64,000 nucleotides of DNA from Paenibacillus_AM sp052180255 (GTDB lineage: Bacteria > Bacillota > Bacilli > Paenibacillales > NBRC-103111). The first letter of the stretch is position 1, and each line of letters opens with the position of its first letter. Made by a program: the position numbers and the translations under genes. The stretch covers positions 3,410,001-3,474,000 of the forward strand of contig NZ_CP197466.1 in the NCBI RefSeq assembly GCF_052180255.1, given 5' to 3'. This document shows, one piece after another, positions 52,788 to 61,227 of the stretch. A model generated the notes under the pieces. That model made no database searches. It was not told where the DNA came from and saw only the letters and a list, made by a program, of their open reading frames with translations.

Positions 52788-52834
52788 TGGACTTCCCCCC
52801 GCTGAGTGCTCTCATTAATTGGATCTAACCCTGT

Positions 52835-53473
52835 TTATGTAAACTCGTGATGAACCATATACTGCTCTTCTCCCAGGCGAACGACACCCTGTCCTTGAGT
52901 CAAATCAATCAACCATTCCTTAAATTGATCTGCCTCATCTGCTAATGGATAACAAGTTACAATGACACGATCTGTAAACTGTGTTTCTCCCATTCTCATC
53001 TCTCGGTTACGTAATTCATTTTCCACCTTACCAAGCCATGTATAATCGATCTCTAGACATACCTCTCTGTGAAGAACTTGCGCAATCTCTCCGGCTGCCT
53101 CAATACCTGCAACTGCTCCATCTGTATATGCACGAATCAATCCACCAGCACCTAGCATAATACCACCAAAATATCTGGTTACGACGACTGCTACATTTTT
53201 AAGACCTTTATTCTTAATTACCTCAAGAATAGGTTTGCCAGCTGTACCACTCGGCTCGCCATCATCAGATTGCTTCTGAATCTCGTCACGCTCTCCGAGC
53301 ATATAAGCCGAACAATTATGCGTAGCTGACCAATGTTCCTTCTTGATTTTCTCAATAAATTGAATGGCTTCTTCCTCGGATTTCACAGGTGTCGCAAATC
53401 CGATGAATCGTGATTTCTTAATGATGATTTCTGCCGACCCCAACTGTTGTAACGTTCTATAATGTGCTATCAT
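52835..53473 (-). CDS. yvyE: YigZ/IMPACT family protein
   Basis: 212 residues. The UPF0029/IMPACT N-terminal domain carries KKSRFIGFATPV, HNCSAYMLG, DDGEPSGTAGKPIL and RYFGGIMLGAGGLIRAY; a small C-terminal DUF1949 domain follows. The family is thought to bind RNA or ribosomes, but its role in bacteria is unclear. AAGAGGTCGAC precedes the ATG. Confidence 0.92.
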   Translation of the reverse strand: MIAHYRTLQQLGSAEIIIKKSRFIGFATPVKSEEEAIQFIEKIKKEHWSATHNCSAYMLGERDEIQKQSDDGEPSGTAGKPILEVIKNKGLKNVAVVVTRYFGGIMLGAGGLIRAYTDGAVAGIEAAGEIAQVLHREVCLEIDYTWLGKVENELRNREMRMGETQFTDRVIVTCYPLADEADQFKEWLIDLTQGQGVVRLGEEQYMVHHEFT

Positions 53474-53597
53474 GTCGACCTCTTTATTTTTATTGTCAAT
53501 TATTACGTATTCTGTTGCACTTCATTGTACAGAAGTGTCCTTCCTTTTACAACGGTGTTTTATCTGATTTTTATTTTTCTTAAAAATATTTAAGAAA

Positions 53598-53630
53598 AAA
53601 CAGCCCATTTCCAAGAAATGAGCTGTTTTT
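53598..53630 (-). terminator. Intrinsic terminator of pgi
   Basis: AAACAGCTCATTTC-ttg-GAAATGGGCTGTTT followed by TTTCTT on the minus strand. Confidence 0.88.
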
Positions 53631-53650
53631 ATGGATATATTGGATTTATT

Positions 53651-54997
53651 TTACAATCTGGATTCTAATTCTGCTTTCTCTTTCTCATAACCTGGCTTAC
53701 CAAGTAGAGCAAACATATTCTTCTTGTAGGCTTCAACACCCGGTTGGTCAAATGGATTTACACCCATTAAATAGCCGGATACGCCGCAAGCTTTCTCGAA
53801 GAAGTACACCAAGTAACCGAATGTATAAGGCGTAAGCTCAGGGATTGTCACAATCAAGTTCGGTACATTGCCATCTGTATGCGCAAGCATTGTTCCTTGG
53901 AACGCTTTCTTGTTCACGAAGTCCATTGTCTTACCCGCTAAGAAGTTAAGTCCATCCAAGTTCTCGCTGTCTTCGCCGATGACGATCTCTTCCGCAGCTT
54001 TGTCCACCACGATAATCGTCTCGAACAAGTTACGGGAACCTTCTTGCACGAATTGTCCCATCGAATGTAGATCGGTTGAGAAATCTACAGATGCCGGATA
54101 AATGCCCTTATTGTCTTTACCTTCACTCTCACCGAACAATTGCTTCCACCATTCGGACACATAATGAAGCGATGGCTCGTAGTTGACTAAGATTTCAATC
54201 GCTTTCCCTTTACGGTATAGCGAGTTACGTACAGCCGCATATTGGTATGCTTTGTTCTCACTTAAGTTCGGGTTCGAGAACTCTTCACGTGCATCTGCCG
54301 CACCTTGCATCATCGCTGCAATGTCAATGCCAGCAGTAGCAATTGGCAATAAGCCAACCGCTGTAAGCACAGAATAGCGTCCACCTACATCATCAGGAAT
54401 GACGAAAGATTCATAACCTTCCGCATTTGCAAGCTGCTTAAGTGCACCTTTGGAAGAATCCGTTGTTGCGTAAATACGCTTGCGTGCTTCTTCTTTCCCG
54501 TACTTACGTTCCAATGCTTCACGGAAAATACGGAAAGCAATTGCAGGCTCTGTTGTTGTTCCAGATTTGGAAATCACGTTTACAGAGAAGTTTTTACCTT
54601 CCAGAAGTTGAAGTAAATGTGTCACGTACGTAGAAGAAATATTTTGACCGACAAAATAAATTTCAGGTGTCTTGCGTTGTTCTTTAGGTAAGTAGTTGTA
54701 GAAGCTATGAGACAAGCTTTCAATCGCAGCGCGAGCGCCAAGATAGGAACCGCCGATACCAATGACAACAAGCGCATCAGAATCGGATTGAATTTGAGCA
54801 GCTGCCTTTTGGATACGAGCAAATTCTTCTTTATCGTAATTAACGGGTAGGTCGATCCAACCTAAATAGTCGGAACCAGCACCCGTTCCTTTATGTAATT
54901 GTTCATGAGCAAGACGAACTGGTTCGGCTAAATAATCCACTTCATGTTGGGAAAGAAAAGCGAGTGCAGGGCTGTAGTCAAATCGCAAGGTTGTCAT
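53651..54997 (-). CDS. pgi: Glucose-6-phosphate isomerase
   Basis: 448 residues, the usual length for Gram-positives. It interconverts glucose-6-phosphate and fructose-6-phosphate. Motifs are VIGIGGSYLGARA, SKSGTTTEPA, the catalytic glutamate region in ENKAYQYAAVRN and FEKACGVSGYLMGVNPFDQPGVE split across the C-terminus. Start ATG 54997 with AAAGGAG 9 nt upstream. Confidence 0.96.
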   Translation of the reverse strand: MTTLRFDYSPALAFLSQHEVDYLAEPVRLAHEQLHKGTGAGSDYLGWIDLPVNYDKEEFARIQKAAAQIQSDSDALVVIGIGGSYLGARAAIESLSHSFYNYLPKEQRKTPEIYFVGQNISSTYVTHLLQLLEGKNFSVNVISKSGTTTEPAIAFRIFREALERKYGKEEARKRIYATTDSSKGALKQLANAEGYESFVIPDDVGGRYSVLTAVGLLPIATAGIDIAAMMQGAADAREEFSNPNLSENKAYQYAAVRNSLYRKGKAIEILVNYEPSLHYVSEWWKQLFGESEGKDNKGIYPASVDFSTDLHSMGQFVQEGSRNLFETIIVVDKAAEEIVIGEDSENLDGLNFLAGKTMDFVNKKAFQGTMLAHTDGNVPNLIVTIPELTPYTFGYLVYFFEKACGVSGYLMGVNPFDQPGVEAYKKNMFALLGKPGYEKEKAELESRL

Positions 54998-55144
54998 CCA
55001 TTTACTCTCCTTTGTCAAGCTATATTTAATACCTATAAGCATACTGATTTGGCCTATTTTTTGCAAGTTTAGTCGACATTGCAGCGCAACTCTCAATCTT
55101 CTCATATTCATTTTTCGTGATACAATATGTTGGGGTGATTAACG

Positions 55145-56041
55145 ATGAAAAAAGTAGGATTTATTGGACTTGGTACAATGGGCAGACCAATGGCGCTTAA
55201 TTTACTTGCCAAGGGATATGAAGTGATTGTATACAATCGAACAGCAAATAAAGCTGCTGAGTTAGAGGGGCATGGCGCAAGAATAGCCGAAACGCCAGCT
55301 GAAACTGCTTGTGCAGTAGATGTACTTATTACAATGCTTAGTGATGATACAGCACTGGAAAGTGTATTTTACGGAGAAAATGGCATTATGCAAGGTGTCC
55401 GTACGGGTCTTACGATCATTGATTCTTCTACGGTCGCACCTCAGACAAGCCGTCGTATCTATGCGGATCTTCAGGCAAAAGGTGTACAATTCCTAGATAG
55501 CCCTGTAACTGGAAGTAAGCCGGCTGCTGAAAGTGCAACCCTTACCTTCATGGTCGGTGGAGAGCGCGCAGCATTCGATGCTGTATACGATGTGTTCGCT
55601 GACTTGGGTAAAACGATTCTATACATGGGTCCATCAGGGGCTGGTTCCAATGCGAAGCTTGCACACAACACGATGGTTGGGATCAATCTCATTGGTCTAG
55701 CAGAAGGCTTGTCTATCGCGACTAAAGCAGGTCTTGATCCAGAGCAATTCTTGCAAATCGTAAACGCAGGCTCTGCAAATTCCAGACAAGCGGAACTTAA
55801 AGGCGCGAAGATCGTGAACCGTGACTTTTCGAACCAGTTCTCCCTTAAGTTGATGCTGAAGGATTTACTGCTTGCAAGCGAGCTAACTGGTCAATTCCAA
55901 CTTCCGACTCCTCTGCTTCACGCGGCAACAAGCGTGTTCCAGATGGGACTAAGCAAAGGTCTTGGTGAAGACGATCTTTGTTCAGCTGTAAAGTGTTATG
56001 AGGATTGGATGGGGCAGGAGATTGAGAAGAAACACTCCTAA
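55145..56041 (+). CDS. NAD(P)-dependent beta-hydroxyacid dehydrogenase
   Basis: 298 residues. Rossmann GFIGLGTMGRPMALNL, substrate motif DSPVTGSKPAAE, the catalytic lysine in GSNAKLAHNT (about residue 171) and a C-terminal helical domain place it with 3-hydroxyisobutyrate/tartronate semialdehyde reductases. The nucleotide loop VYNRTANKA suggests NADP use. Its substrate cannot be fixed from sequence. GGGGTGATTAACG precedes the ATG. Confidence 0.9.
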   Translation: MKKVGFIGLGTMGRPMALNLLAKGYEVIVYNRTANKAAELEGHGARIAETPAETACAVDVLITMLSDDTALESVFYGENGIMQGVRTGLTIIDSSTVAPQTSRRIYADLQAKGVQFLDSPVTGSKPAAESATLTFMVGGERAAFDAVYDVFADLGKTILYMGPSGAGSNAKLAHNTMVGINLIGLAEGLSIATKAGLDPEQFLQIVNAGSANSRQAELKGAKIVNRDFSNQFSLKLMLKDLLLASELTGQFQLPTPLLHAATSVFQMGLSKGLGEDDLCSAVKCYEDWMGQEIEKKHS

Positions 56042-56059
56042 TGTAGAATGACTACGGGT

Positions 56060-56164
56060 TTGTCTATGTCCTTCCATCGCTGTTGAAATCGTATTCCTTG
56101 ATTAGGTTATAAGGCTGGAATACGATTTCAAAGGCGAGCGCTTCGCTTTTCAGGACATAGACAA
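56060..56164. repeat. Nested inverted repeat (15-bp inside 13-bp arms)
   Basis: Outer arms TTGTCTATGTCCT (56060-56072) and AGGACATAGACAA (56152-56164); inner arms TTGAAATCGTATTCC (56083-56097) and GGAATACGATTTCAA (56117-56131). All four arms are perfect. No T-tract follows at once, so it is not an ordinary terminator. It could be a structured RNA, a cruciform, or a remnant of a small inverted-repeat element. Confidence 0.8.
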
Positions 56165-56200
56165 CCCTCCGTCTTTCCGAGGAAACCTTTCTTAACAATC

Positions 56201-56268
56201 TATCTGCTGAAAGTAGATAGAAGAGAGAGATTTAAATCCCCTTCTGGACGAAGATGAGGGATTTTTTT
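56201..56268 (+). terminator. Hairpin plus intrinsic terminator
   Basis: A short hairpin (CTATCTgct-gaa-agtAGATAG, 56201-56221) precedes AAATCCC-CTTC-tggac-GAAG-atga-GGGATTT (56234-56264) with seven T residues. It ends a transcript coming from the dehydrogenase gene or from the nested repeat region. Confidence 0.75.
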
Positions 56269-56301
56269 GTTTACTACCTTATTAATTTTCGGAATATTTA
56301 G

Positions 56302-56356
56302 TTGATTGTTAGGTGATTTATTTATATACTTATACCTAGATATTCGATGCATCGAA
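56302..56356 (+). promoter_or_regulatory. Promoter and palindromic operator of the PadR operon
   Basis: TTGATT (56302-56307), 17 bp, TATACT (56325-56330). A perfect 14-bp palindrome TTCGATGCATCGAA (56343-56356) lies just downstream of the expected start point, well placed for repression by the PadR protein encoded next (inference). Confidence 0.65.
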
Positions 56357-56398
56357 ATATGAGGTCTATGAATACTCGTCATGAAGGAGGTTCCAACC

Positions 56399-56731
56399 AT
56401 GCTCATTAACAAGGAGTTAATGAAAGGAAGTACCGTCATTCTTATTCTTAATCTACTAGAGAAGAAGCCGATGTACGGCTATGAGATGACCAAGGAGATG
56501 GAACGGTTATCAAATGGTATTTTCCAATTTAAAGAAGGCACACTCTACCCTATTCTCCACGCACTGGAAGCCGACAACTCGATTGAAGCCTATTGGGACG
56601 AGTCCGAAGGCCGCAAACGGAAATATTACAAACTCCTAGATCGAGGTCGCAAGCTATTAGGTGAAAAGAAGCAAGAGTGGCAAGTGTTCAGTTCCACTGT
56701 CAACCTCGTGCTCGGGGAGGGAAAAGTATGA
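56399..56731 (+). CDS. PadR-family transcriptional regulator
   Basis: 110 residues, a winged helix with PMYGYEMTKEMERLS, FKEGTLYPILHALE and GRKRKYYKLLDRGRK, the PadR signature. ATG 56399 has AAGGAGG 8 nt upstream. It overlaps the downstream membrane-protein gene by 4 nt. PadR proteins of this small type usually repress their own operon. Confidence 0.92.
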   Translation: MLINKELMKGSTVILILNLLEKKPMYGYEMTKEMERLSNGIFQFKEGTLYPILHALEADNSIEAYWDESEGRKRKYYKLLDRGRKLLGEKKQEWQVFSSTVNLVLGEGKV

Positions 56732-58005
56732 GTAAGGAGTCAATTGAATCTTACTTGGATCAAGTGTGCCAGCACATCAAGGCGAAGGAACTGCATGGCG
56801 TTATTCGTCAGGAGCTTGAGGGGCATTATGCAGAGCTGACTCATGATTACATAGCAGACGGTCATACCGAGGAAGAAGCAGGAAAACTTGCTGTGAAACA
56901 GCTTGGCGACCCCGTCGATGTCGGAAAAGGATTTAACAAGGTGCACCGTCCGAAGACAGATTGGTGGCTTGTAGGGATGATCGGGGTGTTGGTTGGGTTT
57001 GCGGTGTTGATGATACTCTATACCTCTACTGAAAAATACTACATGATGTATGCCGCTCCTTATTACTTAAGATTTTTTTACTTATTTATTGGCATTTGTT
57101 TCATGCTTGGATGCATGTTTTTCGATTATCGTAAAATTAAAAAATACTCTTGGCACCTTTATATCGGGGCACTTTTATTGATTGTCTTCACGATTTATAC
57201 AAAGGTTTCAATCAATGGATCACCCTATCTGCGGATAGGACCTTTCTCCATATCGGCATATACAATTGCATCTTATATGTTGTTAATTGGTTTATGTGGT
57301 ATTGTACAGCATCCACTTCACAATCAAAAAATAAACAAGCTTGTTTTGCGATTAGCTGTCCTTATACCCTTTATATTTTTCTGGACTACACTTGATTTAT
57401 CTCAGTATGGCATTTATTTAGTTGGATTACTAACGCTCCTATGGTTTGCCCCTAAAATGAAAGTCCTATTTGTAAGCATAATCGGCGTTCATCTCATCTT
57501 GCTTTGTATTCTATTTTTTATAAGAATGAATTACATCAAGAACCATTTGAACGTTCGCTGGTCTAACATAGATCCCTTAACTGCTAGTTCTCTTAAAAGC
57601 ATTCGAGAATCCGGCATGTGGGGACATGGAGCAGGCGTTTTCAAACACAAGGTACCCGATATTTTTACAAATTTTATATTCACTTATTTCATACATGCAA
57701 TAGGCTGGCTTGCTGGTGCAGTGCTTCTCGTCTTACTCCTGACCCTTGTTGTAAATCTATTCAAGATTAGTATCCGAACACGCGACTCCTACGGTAAATT
57801 ACTTACTCTAACACTAAGCGCTTACCTCGGTGTTCAACTGCTCTACGGTCCACTTATGTCTCTTGGATTGATTCCACCTGCGGGGATTACAACTCCTATT
57901 CTTTCAGTTGGAGGACTGAATTTAATCCTCTCCCTCGCAACTTTTGGCCTGATTCTTGGTATCTATAGAAGGAAAGATCTCATCAACCCAATTATTGTAA
58001 AATAA
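56728..58005 (+). CDS. SEDS (FtsW/RodA)-like membrane protein with permease prefix domain
   Basis: About 425 residues. The N-terminal ~70 residues (IESYLDQVCQHIKAKEL, LAVKQLGDPVDVGKG) form the small helical prefix found on membrane proteins regulated by PadR. The rest has about ten helices and looks like FtsW/RodA/SpoVE: IFTNFIFTYFIHAIGWLAG and GLIPPAGITTPILSVGG correspond to conserved SEDS segments. The aspartate expected in the (T/N)DFIF motif, needed for glycan polymerisation in RodA, is asparagine (TNFIF). It may be a diverged or inactive SEDS protein. ATG 56728 with GGGAGGGGAAAAG upstream. Confidence 0.8.
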   Translation: MSKESIESYLDQVCQHIKAKELHGVIRQELEGHYAELTHDYIADGHTEEEAGKLAVKQLGDPVDVGKGFNKVHRPKTDWWLVGMIGVLVGFAVLMILYTSTEKYYMMYAAPYYLRFFYLFIGICFMLGCMFFDYRKIKKYSWHLYIGALLLIVFTIYTKVSINGSPYLRIGPFSISAYTIASYMLLIGLCGIVQHPLHNQKINKLVLRLAVLIPFIFFWTTLDLSQYGIYLVGLLTLLWFAPKMKVLFVSIIGVHLILLCILFFIRMNYIKNHLNVRWSNIDPLTASSLKSIRESGMWGHGAGVFKHKVPDIFTNFIFTYFIHAIGWLAGAVLLVLLLTLVVNLFKISIRTRDSYGKLLTLTLSAYLGVQLLYGPLMSLGLIPPAGITTPILSVGGLNLILSLATFGLILGIYRRKDLINPIIVK

Positions 58006-58010
58006 TGCAA

Positions 58011-58053
58011 AAAAGCTATCCCCTTTGTCATCGACGAGAGGATAGCTTTTTCT
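58011..58053. terminator. Bidirectional terminator between the SEDS-like gene and tkt
   Basis: AAAAGCTATCC and GGATAGCTTTT arms, with T-tracts on both strands. Confidence 0.88.
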
Positions 58054-58073
58054 TTACTTTATTATTATCCTTC

Positions 58074-60095
58074 TTACAAAAGAGCCTTCACTCGCTCCGC
58101 GACATTCTCCGCTGTAAAACCGAATTCACGCAGCAGCACATCTCCCGGAGCGGATGCGCCAAAGGTCGAAATGCCAAGGATCGAACCTTGATCACCAACA
58201 TAACGCTCCCATCCGAGTGGGAATGCCATCTCAACAGCAAGACGTTTCTTCACTTCAGGTAAAATGACCGAATCCTTATATGCCTGCGGCTGTTTCTCGA
58301 ACAATTCCCAACTTGGCATCGACACGACGCGGATATGAATCCCCTGCTCAGCAAGCAGTTTCTGCGCCGCTACACCGTGCTGCACTTCAGAACCTGTTGC
58401 GAGGACGATCGCATGTGGTGTTGTACCGTCTGGTGCATCTGCTACCACGTATGCTCCTTTTTCCAAGTGCGTACGTGCATACTTCGCTGTACCTTCGAGA
58501 TGAGGCAGATTTTGACGCGTCAGTACGAGCGCATAAGGTCCATCTGTGTGACTCAGCGCATAACGCCAAGCTTCTGTCGTTTCATTTGCATCAGCTGGAC
58601 GAAGAACGGTAATACCAGGAATGACACGTAGCGCAGGCAGCTGCTCAATCGGCTCATGTGTCGGGCCATCTTCACCGACTCCAATGGAATCATGTGTCAG
58701 CACATAAATAACAGGCTGCTTCATCAACGCCGCTAACCGTATCGATGCACGTAAATAATCCGAGAATACGAAGAATGTCGCGCCATACACACGCAAACCA
58801 CCGTGAAGACTCATCCCATTTAGTGCACATCCCATGCCAAACTCACGTACCCCAAACCAGAGGTTGCGCCCCGCATAGTCCACCGAGTGGAACACTGGAG
58901 CACCTTTAATTTCCGTATTATTCGATGCTGCTAAATCCGCGGAACCCCCGATCAGCATGGGCAGCTTAGGTGCAAGGGCATTAATCGCATTGCCTGAAGC
59001 AGCACGCGTAGCAATAGGCTTATCCTCTGGTGAATATGTCGGCAGTTCACGATCCCAGCCTTCTGGCAGTTCTCCCGCTACTGCCATTTGGAACTGCTGG
59101 GCAAGATCAGGATATGCCTTCGCATAATCCGAGAACATCCCTGTCCAAGCTTGCTCTGCCCTTACTCCCTGTTTCTTTATTTGTGCATAGTGCTCACGCA
59201 CATCCTCCGGCACATGAAAGTCAGGCACATCTTCCCAACCATAGTAAGCTTTCGTTAACTTTGTCTCTTCTGCACCAAGTGGAGAACCGTGTGTACCGCC
59301 GTGGCCGCCTTTACCTGCTTTATTCGGCGAACCGTAACCAATAGTCGTCTTTACCTCAATGAGGGTAGGACGAGTCAGGTCCGACTTAGCTTCAGCGAGC
59401 GCAGATGAGATAGCTTCCAGGTCGTTCTGACCTTCTACTCGAAGTACCTGCCAACCGTACGCTTCATAGCGCTTGGCTACATTTTCAGAAAATGCCATGT
59501 TCAGTTCGCCATCGAGTGAAATGTCGTTCGAGTCATAAAGCATGATCAGCTTAGCGAGCTTCAAATGACCTGCAAGTGATACTGCCTCGGAAGATACACC
59601 CTCCATCATATCGCCATCGCCGCAAAGCACATATGTATAATGATTGATCACATCGAATTGATCTCGGTTATATGTAGCACCTAAATGCGCTTCAGCCATC
59701 GCCATCCCGACCGCCATACCAATCCCTTGCCCAAGCGGTCCAGTCGTTGCATCGACACCCGCTGTGTGCCCAAACTCAGGATGACCTGGAGTCCGAGAGC
59801 CCCATTGGCGGAAGTTTTTCAAATCATCGATGGTTACATCGTATCCGCAAAGATGCAGCAAGCTATATAACAGCATCGATCCATGCCCAGCAGATAGAAC
59901 AAATCGATCCCGATCCACCCAATTCGGATTTGCAGGATTATGCTTCATGTGCTGAGCCCATAGGACGTATGCCATCGGAGCAGCACCCATCACAATGCCC
60001 GGATGCCCGGAATTCGCTTTCTCAATGGCGTCAATTCCGAGCGTACGAATCGTATCAACCGCCCGCTTTTCCAAAGTTTTTGTTGATGCAGTCAT
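58074..60095 (-). CDS. tkt: Transketolase
   Basis: 673 residues, full length. Thiamine-diphosphate enzyme of the pentose phosphate pathway. Motifs are GHPGIVMGAAPMAY, GPLGQGIGMAVGMA, the TPP site GDGDMMEGVSSEA with NDIS, and THDSIGVGEDGPTHEPIEQ in the pyrimidine-binding domain. GGGGG lies 10 nt before the ATG. Single gene with its own terminator. Confidence 0.96.
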   Translation of the reverse strand: MTASTKTLEKRAVDTIRTLGIDAIEKANSGHPGIVMGAAPMAYVLWAQHMKHNPANPNWVDRDRFVLSAGHGSMLLYSLLHLCGYDVTIDDLKNFRQWGSRTPGHPEFGHTAGVDATTGPLGQGIGMAVGMAMAEAHLGATYNRDQFDVINHYTYVLCGDGDMMEGVSSEAVSLAGHLKLAKLIMLYDSNDISLDGELNMAFSENVAKRYEAYGWQVLRVEGQNDLEAISSALAEAKSDLTRPTLIEVKTTIGYGSPNKAGKGGHGGTHGSPLGAEETKLTKAYYGWEDVPDFHVPEDVREHYAQIKKQGVRAEQAWTGMFSDYAKAYPDLAQQFQMAVAGELPEGWDRELPTYSPEDKPIATRAASGNAINALAPKLPMLIGGSADLAASNNTEIKGAPVFHSVDYAGRNLWFGVREFGMGCALNGMSLHGGLRVYGATFFVFSDYLRASIRLAALMKQPVIYVLTHDSIGVGEDGPTHEPIEQLPALRVIPGITVLRPADANETTEAWRYALSHTDGPYALVLTRQNLPHLEGTAKYARTHLEKGAYVVADAPDGTTPHAIVLATGSEVQHGVAAQKLLAEQGIHIRVVSMPSWELFEKQPQAYKDSVILPEVKKRLAVEMAFPLGWERYVGDQGSILGISTFGASAPGDVLLREFGFTAENVAERVKALL

Positions 60096-60285
60096 GAAAA
60101 ATTAACCCCCTAATCAAATTAAACTACTTCTTTCATAAACAGATTATTTTGACTATTCTATCATTTACTTTCGCACTTTGCCACTTCAACTCGATAAAAC
60201 ATACAAAATTTTAATTTTATACATACAGAACTATTCTTCGCTTGGGTAGTCCCCTTTTATTCCAGCTTGAAGATATAAACATAAA

Positions 60286-60315
60286 AAATCGCAGAGCATC
60301 TTCGCCCTGCGATTC
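60286..60315 (-). terminator. Intrinsic terminator of purU
   Basis: AATCGCAGGGC and GCTCTGCGATT arms followed by TTTTTATG on the minus strand. Confidence 0.85.
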
Positions 60316-60332
60316 TATCTAACCTTCTATTT

Positions 60333-61202
60333 TTAATTAAAAACGACTGTTTTGTTCCCATGTACCAAGATTCGGTCTTCGACATGCCATGACACAGCAC
60401 GTGCAAGCACGGTACGTTCAATTGTGCGACCGATTCGCTTCAAATCATCCACATTATCACGGTGACTCACACGCTGCACATCCTGCTCAATAATCGGGCC
60501 GCCATCCAGCTCTTCCGTCACATAGTGAGCCGTAGCCCCGATAAGCTTTACGCCGCGATTATGCGCTTGCGCATACGGTTTACCTCCAATAAAGGCAGGT
60601 AAGAACGAATGATGAATATTGATAATCCGTTTGTCGTAATGCTCGATGAACTTTGGAGCAATAATCTGCATATAACGTGCCAAGATAACCAAGTCCACTT
60701 TGCCGTCCATCAATTCAAGATGCTTACGTTCTGCTTCTGGCTTCGTCTCAGGAGTTACGGGGACATGATGATAGGGAATGCCGAATGGCTCAACAAGCTC
60801 ACGCATATCGTTGTGATTCGAGATGACCATCGCAATATCAGCGTCCAGATCGCCTGCACGCCAGTGCCATAGCAATTCGAGTAGACAGTGATCTTCCTTC
60901 GAAACGAGGATCGCCAAACGCTTCTTGCGACTAGCTAGAGAAAGACTCCACTGCATCTGAAAAGGCTTCGCCACTTGCTCGGAGAAATCATTTTTCAGCT
61001 TCTCCAAGTGATCCTCCAAATGCGGCAAGTCAAATTCCACACGAATGAAAAACATGCCCCCTACGGGGTCCATCGTGTATTGATCAGACTGTACGATATT
61101 GGCTTGATGCTCGTACAAAAATTTGGATACCGCAGCTACGATCCCAGGTTGATCCGGGCATGAGATGAGCATGCGCGCTCTATTTTGTAAATTGGATTGC
61201 AT
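60333..61202 (-). CDS. purU: Formyltetrahydrofolate deformylase
   Basis: 289 residues. An N-terminal ACT domain (MLISCPDQPGIVAAVSKF) precedes a formyl-transferase fold with RLAILVSKEDHCLLEL, LARYMQIIAPKF, NIHHSFLPAF and GATAHYVTEELDGGPII. It releases formate from 10-formyl-THF, balancing one-carbon pools. GGAGAAATGAACA precedes the ATG. Confidence 0.95.
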   Translation of the reverse strand: MQSNLQNRARMLISCPDQPGIVAAVSKFLYEHQANIVQSDQYTMDPVGGMFFIRVEFDLPHLEDHLEKLKNDFSEQVAKPFQMQWSLSLASRKKRLAILVSKEDHCLLELLWHWRAGDLDADIAMVISNHNDMRELVEPFGIPYHHVPVTPETKPEAERKHLELMDGKVDLVILARYMQIIAPKFIEHYDKRIINIHHSFLPAFIGGKPYAQAHNRGVKLIGATAHYVTEELDGGPIIEQDVQRVSHRDNVDDLKRIGRTIERTVLARAVSWHVEDRILVHGNKTVVFN

Positions 61203-61227
61203 TGTTCATTTCTCCTAACTTGTGTGC

